From Schizochytrium sp. TIO01 (taxonomy: Eukaryota > Sar > Bigyra > Thraustochytrida > Thraustochytriidae), in the NCBI GenBank assembly GCA_004764695.1, contig SMSO01000025.1, forward strand, positions 5,572,362 to 5,636,361: DNA of 64,000 nt. The letters run 5' to 3'. Below, piece after piece: positions 32,270-42,296 of this stretch (its first letter is position 1; each line of letters opens with the position of its first letter). The position numbers and the translations under genes were made by a program. Below the pieces are notes generated by a model that saw only the letters and a list, made by a program, of their open reading frames with translations, did no database searches and was not told the DNA's origin.

Positions 32270-34183
32270 ATGCAGAAAGGGCAAGCGAGTGGTCCATTCA
32301 AAAAGGCCTGCGAGGCCTGCACGAGAGCCAAAAGCAAATGCAATGGCAAGCGACCGTGCCAGCTTTGCGAGAAGCGAGGAATTGTATGCGTGTATGCCTT
32401 TCGCAGGAAAAGAGGTCCTACGCGGGCAAGGAACACCGTGCGCAGCACAGAGCCTTTGACATCTTCGGAACAGCGAGACAGGATTGAGGTGAGCGCAAAG
32501 CAGACGAAAGACGGGAAAACCAACTGTGTGGACAGTGTAGCTGTAGATATAAGCCCCTACGAACGCCGTCTGTGGACGGTATTTTTCACGATCTTCAAAC
32601 ACCAGGAGAACAGCTATGTAGACGACGATAAGCGCGGCATTGCATGGTGTTGGTTTGCAAGGCAGCTTGAGCTGTTGAGGGGGCACTGTAAGCATACACA
32701 AAACAAGGAACTGAGCAAGATGATTGAGTCGTTCTTGGAAACCATGAATGTGAGGATGAAGAATGTGCTAGAAAAGGTAAAGGACCAGTGCCCATTTAAG
32801 CCTAGCTCGTGTGCAGAGTGCTCCACAACGATCATGATGCACCCGAAGAAGGAACCCAGATTTCCAGAAGATGGAGTCCACCATCATGGAACAACGGAGC
32901 TCCTAAAGGCGGAACAAGAGTCCCTGCAAGCAGTTCCACCCAGCCGACGCTTTCTCAATCTTCTAGAGGCACACAAAGATAACTCTCAAGCGTCCCTTGA
33001 GTTCCTACAATATGACTTTCCAGCCGAGTATGAGATTCGCGTTAATGATGCATTTGTGCGCATGTTTAACTTGACCCAAGAAGGCCTTCAAAACCTTATT
33101 GCTTGGAGTGGTACGGGCTTCTTGCCTTGGGGTGGGGACCTCGTTGCGAAAATCATTGTGTCTGAGGAAGACCTTGTTACTTTCTTGCAGATAATGTCTT
33201 TGAAGTTTCAAAGTCTCGGGATGAAGATAGACTCGGAACATGGTTACGTTCGAGAGGTGCCGAGTGTTCATTCATTCAAGTTATGGGTCTACAGCGAAAG
33301 TGAGCGGCTTTGGCGACAGCGTCAGTGCCTTATGGACTGCTCTCACCGCGTCTATAAAAAAAAGAAGCACATTGAAAGCCATGCCATCTTCAACTTTGAG
33401 AATCTTGGCGAGCCAATAGACTATGACGAAGATGAGACAGCACCTGTGTCGGAGGAGAGACACTCTGACCATGTTGCTGATCAGGCTCAAAACCACCACA
33501 ACAACGATAATAACAATACGTCAGAAAGTACAAATGGAAGTAACAGTAGTAGCGTCTCTCAGCAAACCAGCGATGACTCTACAAATGCTACCCCCAGTGT
33601 TGGACCTACCCTGGCTAAGAGCGTTTCACCTCCGACATATCCTCCTATTCCACGTGCTGCAAGCTTTGGCCAACCGAACTCTATCGACGTTGTGCCAACT
33701 GATATTGCCCCATATTATCAGAACTGGGAAATTTTCGAACCTGGTATGGCCATGCCTTCAGTTATGAATAATGACCAACAACAACAGCAACAACAACAAC
33801 AGCAACAGCAGCAGTATGATGACCAAAATAGCTCGCACTATCAGCGGCAGCAACAGGGTGATAACCAAAATGATGAATATTCTGGCCAGGACGCGCAGAA
33901 CGAGGAAAGCGATGGTGCGGAGGAGGGCGAAGAGCAAGAAGAAGGCCCTCAAAAGAAAAAATACAAGTACACTGCTGCTAATATGCAAGATGCCATTCGT
34001 GCTCGTGCAAACAAGAAGAGGGCTGAGTCATCTTCATCTAACACTAACCTAAGGCCATCCGATGTGTTGTCGGAGATGATGTCTTCTACTAACGGTCCTA
34101 ACAATAGCATGGGTGCCTTTGATGATGACGCTCTCAACGACACCGACTGGCTCACTGCCCTCATTAACTGGCAAAGCACCTAA
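32270..34183 (+). CDS. Zn2Cys6 (fungal-type) transcription factor with PAS-like middle region
   Basis: A 637-residue protein starting at an ATG. Residues 14-40 form a canonical binuclear zinc cluster, C-x2-C-x6-C-x5-C-x2-C-x6-C (C14, C17, C24, C30, C33, C40), with the basic TRAKSKCNGKRP loop, followed by a basic linker (RRKRGPTRAR). About 220-385 is a folded region with a PAS-like segment (VNDAFVRMFNLTQEGLQNL), reminiscent of the fungal AcuK/Ert1/Rds2 group that regulates gluconeogenesis. Then come acidic/Asn/Ser-rich linkers, a poly-Gln run (about 504-518) and a Lys-rich stretch (KKKYKYT). The end (DDDALNDTDWLTALINW) is acidic-aromatic, like an activation domain. Nuclear, DNA-binding. The zinc cluster is certain; PAS and target genes are inference. 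Confidence 0.9.
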   Translation: MQKGQASGPFKKACEACTRAKSKCNGKRPCQLCEKRGIVCVYAFRRKRGPTRARNTVRSTEPLTSSEQRDRIEVSAKQTKDGKTNCVDSVAVDISPYERRLWTVFFTIFKHQENSYVDDDKRGIAWCWFARQLELLRGHCKHTQNKELSKMIESFLETMNVRMKNVLEKVKDQCPFKPSSCAECSTTIMMHPKKEPRFPEDGVHHHGTTELLKAEQESLQAVPPSRRFLNLLEAHKDNSQASLEFLQYDFPAEYEIRVNDAFVRMFNLTQEGLQNLIAWSGTGFLPWGGDLVAKIIVSEEDLVTFLQIMSLKFQSLGMKIDSEHGYVREVPSVHSFKLWVYSESERLWRQRQCLMDCSHRVYKKKKHIESHAIFNFENLGEPIDYDEDETAPVSEERHSDHVADQAQNHHNNDNNNTSESTNGSNSSSVSQQTSDDSTNATPSVGPTLAKSVSPPTYPPIPRAASFGQPNSIDVVPTDIAPYYQNWEIFEPGMAMPSVMNNDQQQQQQQQQQQQQYDDQNSSHYQRQQQGDNQNDEYSGQDAQNEESDGAEEGEEQEEGPQKKKYKYTAANMQDAIRARANKKRAESSSSNTNLRPSDVLSEMMSSTNGPNNSMGAFDDDALNDTDWLTALINWQST

Positions 34184-35501
34184 GCGTTGTTGGAAATCTG
34201 CACACTTTTAATTGTAGAACATTAGGTTTGCCCAACTTTATAAACTTTGTATTCGAATCTTACTTTTGCCTTTTGTATTCTTCCACGTTTCCTTGTTGTT
34301 TTATTGGATGGCACATTCCTGAAAATATCATTCCTGGTTGTTTAGGCCTCCCGAAGAACCTGATTTGAACAGATCGCAAACGTCGATGCAGATTTAAAAG
34401 GAACCATAGAATGCCCCCAGTATGGTCGTGCACCTCTAGGAGCCCCAAGTTTCAAATTGTATTCATACTAGTTGCTTAGCCTTCTTTTTAAGGATGCGTT
34501 TCAGGTTAAGACTGCAAACACCTCTCTTTTGGCCTTTTGTATTTTGCTGCTCCTGACCATCATTCATCTCTCTATCTTTCTCTCTGAAAATTCGTAATAT
34601 CTAGAAATGTGTATAGACTCTGAAACAACAAAACATTTTTGGTTGCCTCATTTGCCAAGGACACCTGTCAGGAATATGAGTGATGGTTTTCACTTGAGTT
34701 TCTGCTCAAGTCAAAGGATCGAGAGGATCAGTGAAAGTGGACACATGAACGAAGTCTTCATCTCAGAACTACCCACTACTAACAATAAAAGATAGCTAGT
34801 ATTGGTAGATAGTAGTAGATAGTACCTGCTTGCCTACCTAATATAATGATTAGTAGTGCACCTTTTGTAGTTAGCTGATCCGTTAAAGAATTGCACGCGC
34901 TGAGTATTAGTTACAGGGCTATTGAGATAGCGCGGTGATGGATTCCATTGATTGTTCTAAGACATTGTGAGGGTGTCTTACTAGGCTCGATAGACTTTCA
35001 TAGCGGCGCGGAGCCCTCAAAGGACTTGCGTAGGTTAAATCATGGTCCATATTGGATTGATTGTCCACGCGTTGGTTCTAGTTGTTCAATATGAACTGCT
35101 AAATGGAAACAATTTCCGAACATAATTCTGCGCTATAAGATGCGAACTTAATTGTCTCGTATGTGATGCAGCTTGTAAAGGGCCCGGCTGGGGAGACTTT
35201 CTAAAAAGGCCGCTGGCAGACAGTTAATATTTAGATGTTGCTGTCTGAAGAGAGCGACTTTATAACTCAAAGTGCAGCTACATACTGGTGTGCTTCTTGC
35301 GGTGGACGTCATAGCAGAGAAAGCAGGCAGGCAGGCAGGCTGGCCTGGCTGGCTGGCTGGCTGGATTTGGGGGTCGCAACTTTCAAGGAGAGGCTTTCTT
35401 GACCAGGCGATCAGTGTCCAAGTAAAATATAAAAGGAAACAGGTTCAAGTATCTACCTACGAGCAAGAGAAATAGCGTCTACCAAGGCACGTTCAGGAGA
35501 C
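34184..35501. other. Intergenic region, no gene seen
   Basis: Unique sequence with a short TAGTAGATAG-like run near 34795-34835 and a GGCA/GGCT array at 35323-35364 within the likely 5' flank of the coiled-coil gene. Confidence 0.6.
35323..35364 (+). repeat. GGCA/GGCT tetranucleotide array
   Basis: AGGC units switch to TGGC units within one array about 140 bp upstream of the coiled-coil gene start. Confidence 0.85.
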
Positions 35502-36275
35502 ATGCAGCACCGAAAGAAGAAGCAAACTACCTTACGCAAGCTTGCAGCAGGACAAGCAGAAATTTTGCAGCGGCAAGCTAACGATCAAGCAGAATTACAA
35601 TTTCGTCTTCGGCAAGCACTTGCTCGAGTGCAAGAATTAGAGTTGCAGGTAGGCGATCAGGACTCTAGTAAACAGGAGATCCAAGCTTGCAAACTTGCTG
35701 ATCTCGATGCTGAGCTTTCCCATGCCAGGCGTCGCATCGATCTTCTTGACGCAGAACGTGCATTATTCCTCGAGCAGAAGGAAAAAGCAGACTTGATTGC
35801 TGCCCAGATGAAACTTGAGCGTGCTGAGGCATTTGCACAGGCTACTGCATGGCAAGATCGCTTCAATGTAGCAAATAGGCAAGTGAGGCAACTGGAAGAG
35901 TTCTTACAAGTAAGTCGTGAGGAAAATGCGTCCTTACGGCTGGAGCTGGCGCTCTCGCCATCTACGTCAACAAAATCATTAGATGAAAACGTGGTAAACG
36001 TATCAAGATCATGTCGAGACACGAAGGTGAAGTCGTCATTGTCTGCCATCCATAATCTTTCATCAAACCTGACAAGTACATCGCATGTGCACTGTGAGGC
36101 TATTGACTTTGATCTTGATGACCTTGAGCGAAGCCAGGAGATAGAATCAAAGAAGATACATCTTCTCATGGAAGCTGCATCAACCTCTTCATCAGTAGCC
36201 ACCTCAGTGAGGCCTCCATCATCACCACTACACAATCCAAAGTTCATGACCACCGCCACAACAAAAGTCAATTAG
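35502..36275 (+). CDS. Small coiled-coil protein of unknown function
   Basis: A 257-residue protein starting at an ATG. Residues about 10-150 are a continuous coiled coil rich in Gln, Ala, Glu and Arg with heptad-like hydrophobic spacing (for example LRQALARVQELELQV and ARRRIDLLDAERALFLEQKE). From about 150 the chain is Ser/Thr-rich and likely disordered, with an acidic patch (FDLDDLERSQEIESKK) near residues 200-220. There is no membrane segment, signal peptide or catalytic motif. I do not recognise a family; it may be a structural or adaptor protein. Codon-level regularity and length make a real gene likely. Confidence 0.75.
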   Translation: MQHRKKKQTTLRKLAAGQAEILQRQANDQAELQFRLRQALARVQELELQVGDQDSSKQEIQACKLADLDAELSHARRRIDLLDAERALFLEQKEKADLIAAQMKLERAEAFAQATAWQDRFNVANRQVRQLEEFLQVSREENASLRLELALSPSTSTKSLDENVVNVSRSCRDTKVKSSLSAIHNLSSNLTSTSHVHCEAIDFDLDDLERSQEIESKKIHLLMEAASTSSSVATSVRPPSSPLHNPKFMTTATTKVN

Positions 36276-37277
36276 AGAAAGCCATCATGAGCAGATGACA
36301 TAAAGCAAGAGCGCCATCTAACCCTTCTCTCCCAGGTAAGAGTTCTTGCAATGACACCCACAGGTTAAGCCATTGGAGCGTGACCAAAGGATAGTATAAA
36401 TACAAAACCCTTTGTGGATGCTTGCTCTCATCATGCAGACGTGATAAATATGAAGAGTAAACAAAGGTCCGACTGCTCTTATGCAGCATTTAATCTCGCG
36501 AGACGTAGACTGGCACACAGAAAGGACACCATGTGGGTGGTCCAAGTGTGGAACCCGTTGTGGACCTGCTTGCGCTCCCGGATCGCGCGAGGTGGTTCAT
36601 CTCCATTGCCACTTTTCCCTCCTTCACAGGTACTCTTGGCCAGATAATCGCCTCTCGACAATGCGCCTTTGGTCCCCAAGTACAATCTGGTAGGAATCTG
36701 GATTCTTGTCTTGTCATACTACACCCTTGTTGCCCGTCACGATGGCATACGACAGCCTCTAGAGATTGGAAAGACATCATCATCACTCCACGAATAGAGT
36801 TCGCGTCATTTTTGCATCACCAGCGTGTTCTGCACCACGCCCGGACCCTCTACTGGTGCTTTCGGATCTTGCCCGAAGCACCCTCGCCGACAGTTTTGGC
36901 CCAGATTACTCGCTAGCTAGATATCGTCTCCTCATGAGATTCATGATCAATCAATCATACCTCCTACATTAATTACTTTAAGCCCCAAAATCTCAATCTT
37001 CAACACCACTAGCTTTAGTTTGCTTGCTCTCATTGCTTTCGTGACGGCGACGACGATGACGGCAAAGGTGACGATGGTGCTTTCGCACGGTCTAACCAAA
37101 GCGCCTTCGCCTTTCTGTTTGTTTGACGACAGGTGTACTACCACCTTTCAAGATCGACAACTTTCCGAAAGGGAGACAAAGGGACCTCAGAGAGATGAGA
37201 TTCAACAGAGTCGGAGGAAGATGAAGAACCAAGTCATCGTAACAATGCTTCGTGGATCTTTTCGCTGATCTTTTCAC

Positions 37278-37488
<211 letters not shown>

Positions 37489-38914
37489 ACAGGATCCTGA
37501 TTACTTTGAGGTGTCTTCTCAGCAGAAGAAAACCAACAATAACAAACACAACAACAGCCTAACCTAATCGCAACAAAGGTTATATTATATACGGTCGTCG
37601 TGAGTAACAACAATCGAAGAGACCCGAGATAAAAGTTTTAGTGCGCATCCCGGAAGGCCTGAAAAGGGAATCAACGCCTTGCGAAAAAGCACGCAAAAGC
37701 AAGGCGAGCAGAGCGACCCTCGAGCTCTCTGCGCCTCAGGCTCCAAGGAAACGGCAAGCAGGATCAAAGGAGGCGGCGTCTTCTCCCTCCTTCTTGACCC
37801 CCTCCCGCATTGCTGTTCTCCAAGCTCGCTTTCCTTTGCTTCAATTATAGGGCTTTTCACAACTCAAGAACTTTGAGAAAGAAAACTTTTCTCTTTTCCA
37901 TTTCTTCTTCGCTAAAAAAAGTATTTCAATTTAATTAATAATAAGAATAAGAATAAGAATAATAAAATAACTAACAAATCAATGATCGAGCAGAGTCTCT
38001 TTTATGGGATAAAAAACAAAATATTTTTTATTTCAGGATTCCAGACCTAGGGATAGCGACGCGTAGCCGACTCTTAGCCGTTCTTTCAGTGTTAAAGTCC
38101 GCTCCGTCTCTTTAGGAGGCTCAGCGACGACGACGAACCGCGGTAGGAGTTACCTACCCGCAGTAGGCACTCTCGCACTTATTGCCTCAGCCAATCAGAA
38201 ACGAAACTCCGTCGAGTCTCTCTCACGAGCGAGCGAGCAGAGCCGTCAAGGATTGATTGTCTGAGTGCTCAGACAGACATGCAGACGTACAGACAGACAT
38301 ACAGAAAGACGCACAGCCGGACGCCAGCTGGCTTGTTCCCCGCTTGCTGCACAAGGTCATCAACCCGCAGACGAAGGCTCAGCGGAGTCTCGAGGACCAG
38401 AATAGCAAAAAAAACTGCGAACAGCATAAAAGACGATGATGATAAATAAATAACAATAACAACAACAAAGAGAACGGAGAGAGAACGGCAAAGGAAAGAA
38501 CGAAAGACACCTAACATAGAAACTAACTAGTGATCCTTTCCTACTATTAGTGGTTTATTTCGAAATTTAATTAACAATTTCTATTTATTTTTAAATGATA
38601 GCCTATTTTCCCTTCAGCTGTTCCAAAACGGCCAATCGTGAGAGGGTAAGTACGAAAGGGCTCTAACGCAGTTCGCCCTTTTTCAGGAGTGAGACAGAAA
38701 AGGAGGTCTCTCTGCACCCCAAGGACCTACAGCTTTGCCAGTTTGGGCGGGAAGGTGGATAAGCTGCCTATAGTGTACAAAATGGGTTCAATTCCCATTT
38801 TACCCTGAGGCAGAGTAATCTGAGTTCAAGGCGGAAAGAACGAGAGAACACCTCCATTAACAACAAGCAGTACTGTTCAAGGCAGTACATACTGCATACT
38901 ACAAACGAAGTGAG

Positions 38915-38945
38915 TTTCTTTTCTTTTCTTTTCTTTTCTTTTCAT
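38915..38945 (+). repeat. TTTTC pentanucleotide run
   Basis: About six units, followed directly by ACATTTT heptamers to about 38972. Confidence 0.85.
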
Positions 38946-39164
38946 TTCACATTTTACATTTTACATTTTACATTCGGAAGTTAACATTGGCCTGCAGTAG
39001 TAGCGGTATTAGGTAGGTACGCCTAGGGGCGAGATGAAGAGGGAAGAACAGGAGGGTGGCGCGAGGATACCAGACGCGGAGAGGAAGGGCGCAGGACTGA
39101 GGTGGGTGGGTTGACGAGAGAAGGGGAATGAATTGAAGGAGAAGGCGGATGGATGTCTCAGACG

Positions 39165-39196
<32 letters not shown>

Positions 39197-39714
39197 CGTG
39201 GCTTGGAACGTGAAGGCGATGCACGTTTGGCTCTCTTATGTGGCTTTGGTAAGGTTTTGGGCCAACTGCAGAGGCGAGCGCAGGTAGGTAGGTAGGTACC
39301 TTCGCGATGCCTCAAACACATTCTTCACTGCAGTTCTCAGTTCTCAGTTCTCAGTTCTCAATTCTTTCTTCTTCATAGTTTTATTTTTTATTCCAGCTCT
39401 TCGTAGGCTCCTTCTCTGCTAGCGTTTCCAGTAGTCAGTTAGATAGCCAAATAGATTAGGTAGCTTTCTTTTTGCCTTTCCCTGAAAAGTTCCTCCCTCG
39501 CCCTTTTTGGAGGCGGAGTTGCTCGCACAATTTTCCAGCTACGGAACTGCATGCGCCCCTCTCACTGCACTGTACTTTTTCCCAATATTACCCCTAATTA
39601 AATTCAGGTCCTTCCATGAATTTTCCTTGAGACCCCCTCTCCTTCCACTGCGTTTACCCATCACAAAACCCCTAGTGGGGATCCCCCACCCTCTCTATCT
39701 TCCTCCGCAGGGAA

Positions 39715-39848
<134 letters not shown>

Positions 39849-40524
39849 GCAGAGAAGAAGAGAAATAAGCTGAGTCCAGATCTCCTACAACGCTCGCCGC
39901 CACCGCCGGACCTGCAGCCTTGGTTGGCTGTGGCCGGCCCAGGCCTGCTCCCGCCCATCCTCCGGGTGGCGCAACAGCCGGCTCCGCGGTCCTCCAGCCC
40001 GCAGCGGCCTCCGCCTCGCCGGAGCCGTGCGTTTCTCGCCCCGGGTTGACCGCCTGGGGTCCTCCTGAGCCCTTTTCACTCCTTCTATGATATTATGGTT
40101 CTCTTCTGAAAGATCATTCATTATCAACGATGATTGCTATTGACTTTTAATTTTAATTTTAATTCTAATTTTAATTTTAATTTTAAATTAAGCAATTAAA
40201 TTAAGCAATCTTCTGTGTTTTTAATTGGTCAATTTGATTCTCCGCTTTCGTTATTGTTGTTATTGTTGGTGATGTTATTATGATGAAGATCAATTACACG
40301 AATAAAGATTGCTAAATGAAAGCGGACATTGACTGTTCATAAAGTAGCTTTGTGAGATCGTGGCATTGGATACCGTGGCCGTTCGTTGAGGATGATCGAT
40401 CGCAATAGCCGCAATCTCGCCGCAGCTGTCGCTGAGCTCCGTTGCGATTGCCGCATTCGCATTCAAGATGTCTTCATCGCCGTCGCTATTGCCATTGCTG
40501 CAGGTTCTAAAGAGCGCAATTCTC

Positions 40525-40600
40525 AAGCAAAGCAAAGCAAAGCAAAGCAAAGCAAAGCAAAGCAAAGCAAAGCAAAGCAAAGCAAAGCAAAGCAAAGCAA
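40525..40600 (+). repeat. AGCAA pentanucleotide array, about 15 copies
   Basis: Pure array ending in two GGCAA variants. Confidence 0.95.
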
Positions 40601-40661
40601 GGCAAGGTAAGTGAATTTATCCTGGAAACTCGATGGACTCTTCACGACGGATGCATGAATG

Positions 40662-40747
40662 AACAAACAAACAAACAAACAAACAAACAAACAAACAAAC
40701 AAACAAACAAACAAACAAACAAACAAACAAACAAACAAACAAACAAA
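40662..40747 (+). repeat. AAAC tetranucleotide array, about 21 copies
   Basis: Pure array only about 60 bp after the AGCAA array. Confidence 0.95.
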
Positions 40748-40920
40748 TACAATAAATAAAGAAATAAAGAAATAAGCCAACTCGCAGTTCGGATAAGAGG
40801 GAAGAATATGCAGATGGATGGATGGATGTCTATGATGCCTACGCTTCATTGATTGATGAAACCCAAAGATACGCGTTGACTTCGGCACAGGAAGCACATG
40901 ATATACACATGTACATCCAT

Positions 40921-40973
40921 ATACATACATACATACATACATACATACATACATACATACATACATACATAGT
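40921..40973 (+). repeat. CATA tetranucleotide array, about 13 copies
   Basis: Pure array between the AAAC and GTTCT arrays. Confidence 0.95.
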
Positions 40974-40999
40974 AGTAAATAGCAGGTGTTGACAGGCCT

Positions 41000-41033
41000 G
41001 TTCTGTTCTGTTCTGTTCTGTTCTGTTCTGTTT
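41000..41033 (+). repeat. GTTCT pentanucleotide array, about 7 copies
   Basis: Pure array with a degenerate last unit. Confidence 0.92.
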
Positions 41034-42296
41034 TGCTGATACGTGTGGGTCCCATTCATATTATTGGGAATGGGACTGAGCATCCCCAAAGATCCAGGCA
41101 GCACGTCAGACGGGGAACCCAATACACGACTTGTATGAAGTGCCCAGAAGCAAAAGTTTTATGTGTGCGCGGCGTCCGGTAAGATGAAATGTGGTCATAT
41201 CGTTGAGAGTGGCTTTTTCTATTTTATTTTCTGAAAGATAAAATTAATCATGTTTTTGTTTTTGTTTTTCTGTTTTGTTTTTGATTAAATTAAAAGTTGG
41301 TTGTTTTGGGGCAAAAAAGAAGAGATGGAATGAGGAGTGAATTCTGAACGAAGATTGACGGAAGGTTCGAAGAAGCCGCTGAGAGAGCTGAGGCGTGTTG
41401 CCAAAGGGGATATTTGAGACCCAGTGTGTGGTCCACAACGCATATGGAGCGGGAGGAGGAGGAGGAGGCCAGGGTAAGTTCCTAAGACAGAAGAAGAAGA
41501 CTGAAAGTTGCTTTGCTCTTTTTTTGTGCTTTGTTTTCTGTTTGTTTCCTTGTTAATTGTTTATTTTTTAGTTTAATATTTTTAATAATAGTAATAATAA
41601 TGATACTAAAATAGTTAGTTTTCCATTCATTTTTTCTTTCTTCTTTGCAATCGATCGACGATCGATCAAAATTGAATCAGAGCAAATTGAAGTAAAGTCA
41701 GTCAATTGCAATCAATCAAACGATCTATCGAACGACACTCGCTGGCAAACTAAGAAAGCAGCGAAGCCCGCTCGCTCGAGAAAACCCCTGAGGCTCCCTC
41801 GCCTCGGAATAGTCGTACTTGCTGCTTTCCGGACTGGTGGGATAGCTGGAGAAGCCTGTTAAGGTCTGGGCCGCGAAGGTGAACCTCCTCAAGCAATCTC
41901 GCCGAAGAGGCAACAGGATCTTCGTGGCGCTTGCAGCAAGAAATAAATACAAAATCCGAGAAGCAGTGAGCGAGGATATCTTCACGCAAGCTAGAGCAAA
42001 GCCGAGAGTGGCCTGAGCTACTACTACACTAGGGCTGACTGGTTTGTTTGGGCGTGTAAAGCATAAACTCTCGCACTCGCTATCTCGAAAGAAGAAGAAG
42101 CCCGTGCCACACATCCCTAATAATAAGACGCACACAACAAGACATACGTTCATTTATTCATTGCGACCAACTCACATCTTGAAAAGCTTGGGCAACTGTT
42201 TGTTGAATTGATTGACTCACAGACACGCACAGACACACAGGCTTACTAAATTAGATCAGAGTTAGCAAGTCAATTGTTTTGGGCAATCAAGAAGAC

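Noticed and set aside
38780-38810. Box-B-like hairpin ATGGGTTCAATTCCCAT resembling a tRNA T arm
   Set aside because: No matching acceptor stem, D arm or anticodon arm upstream; at most a relic of a tRNA or tRNA-derived SINE.
40523-41122. 199-codon minus frame with FVCLFVCL and LLCFALLCFA runs
   Set aside because: Produced by the AAAC, CATA and AGCAA arrays.
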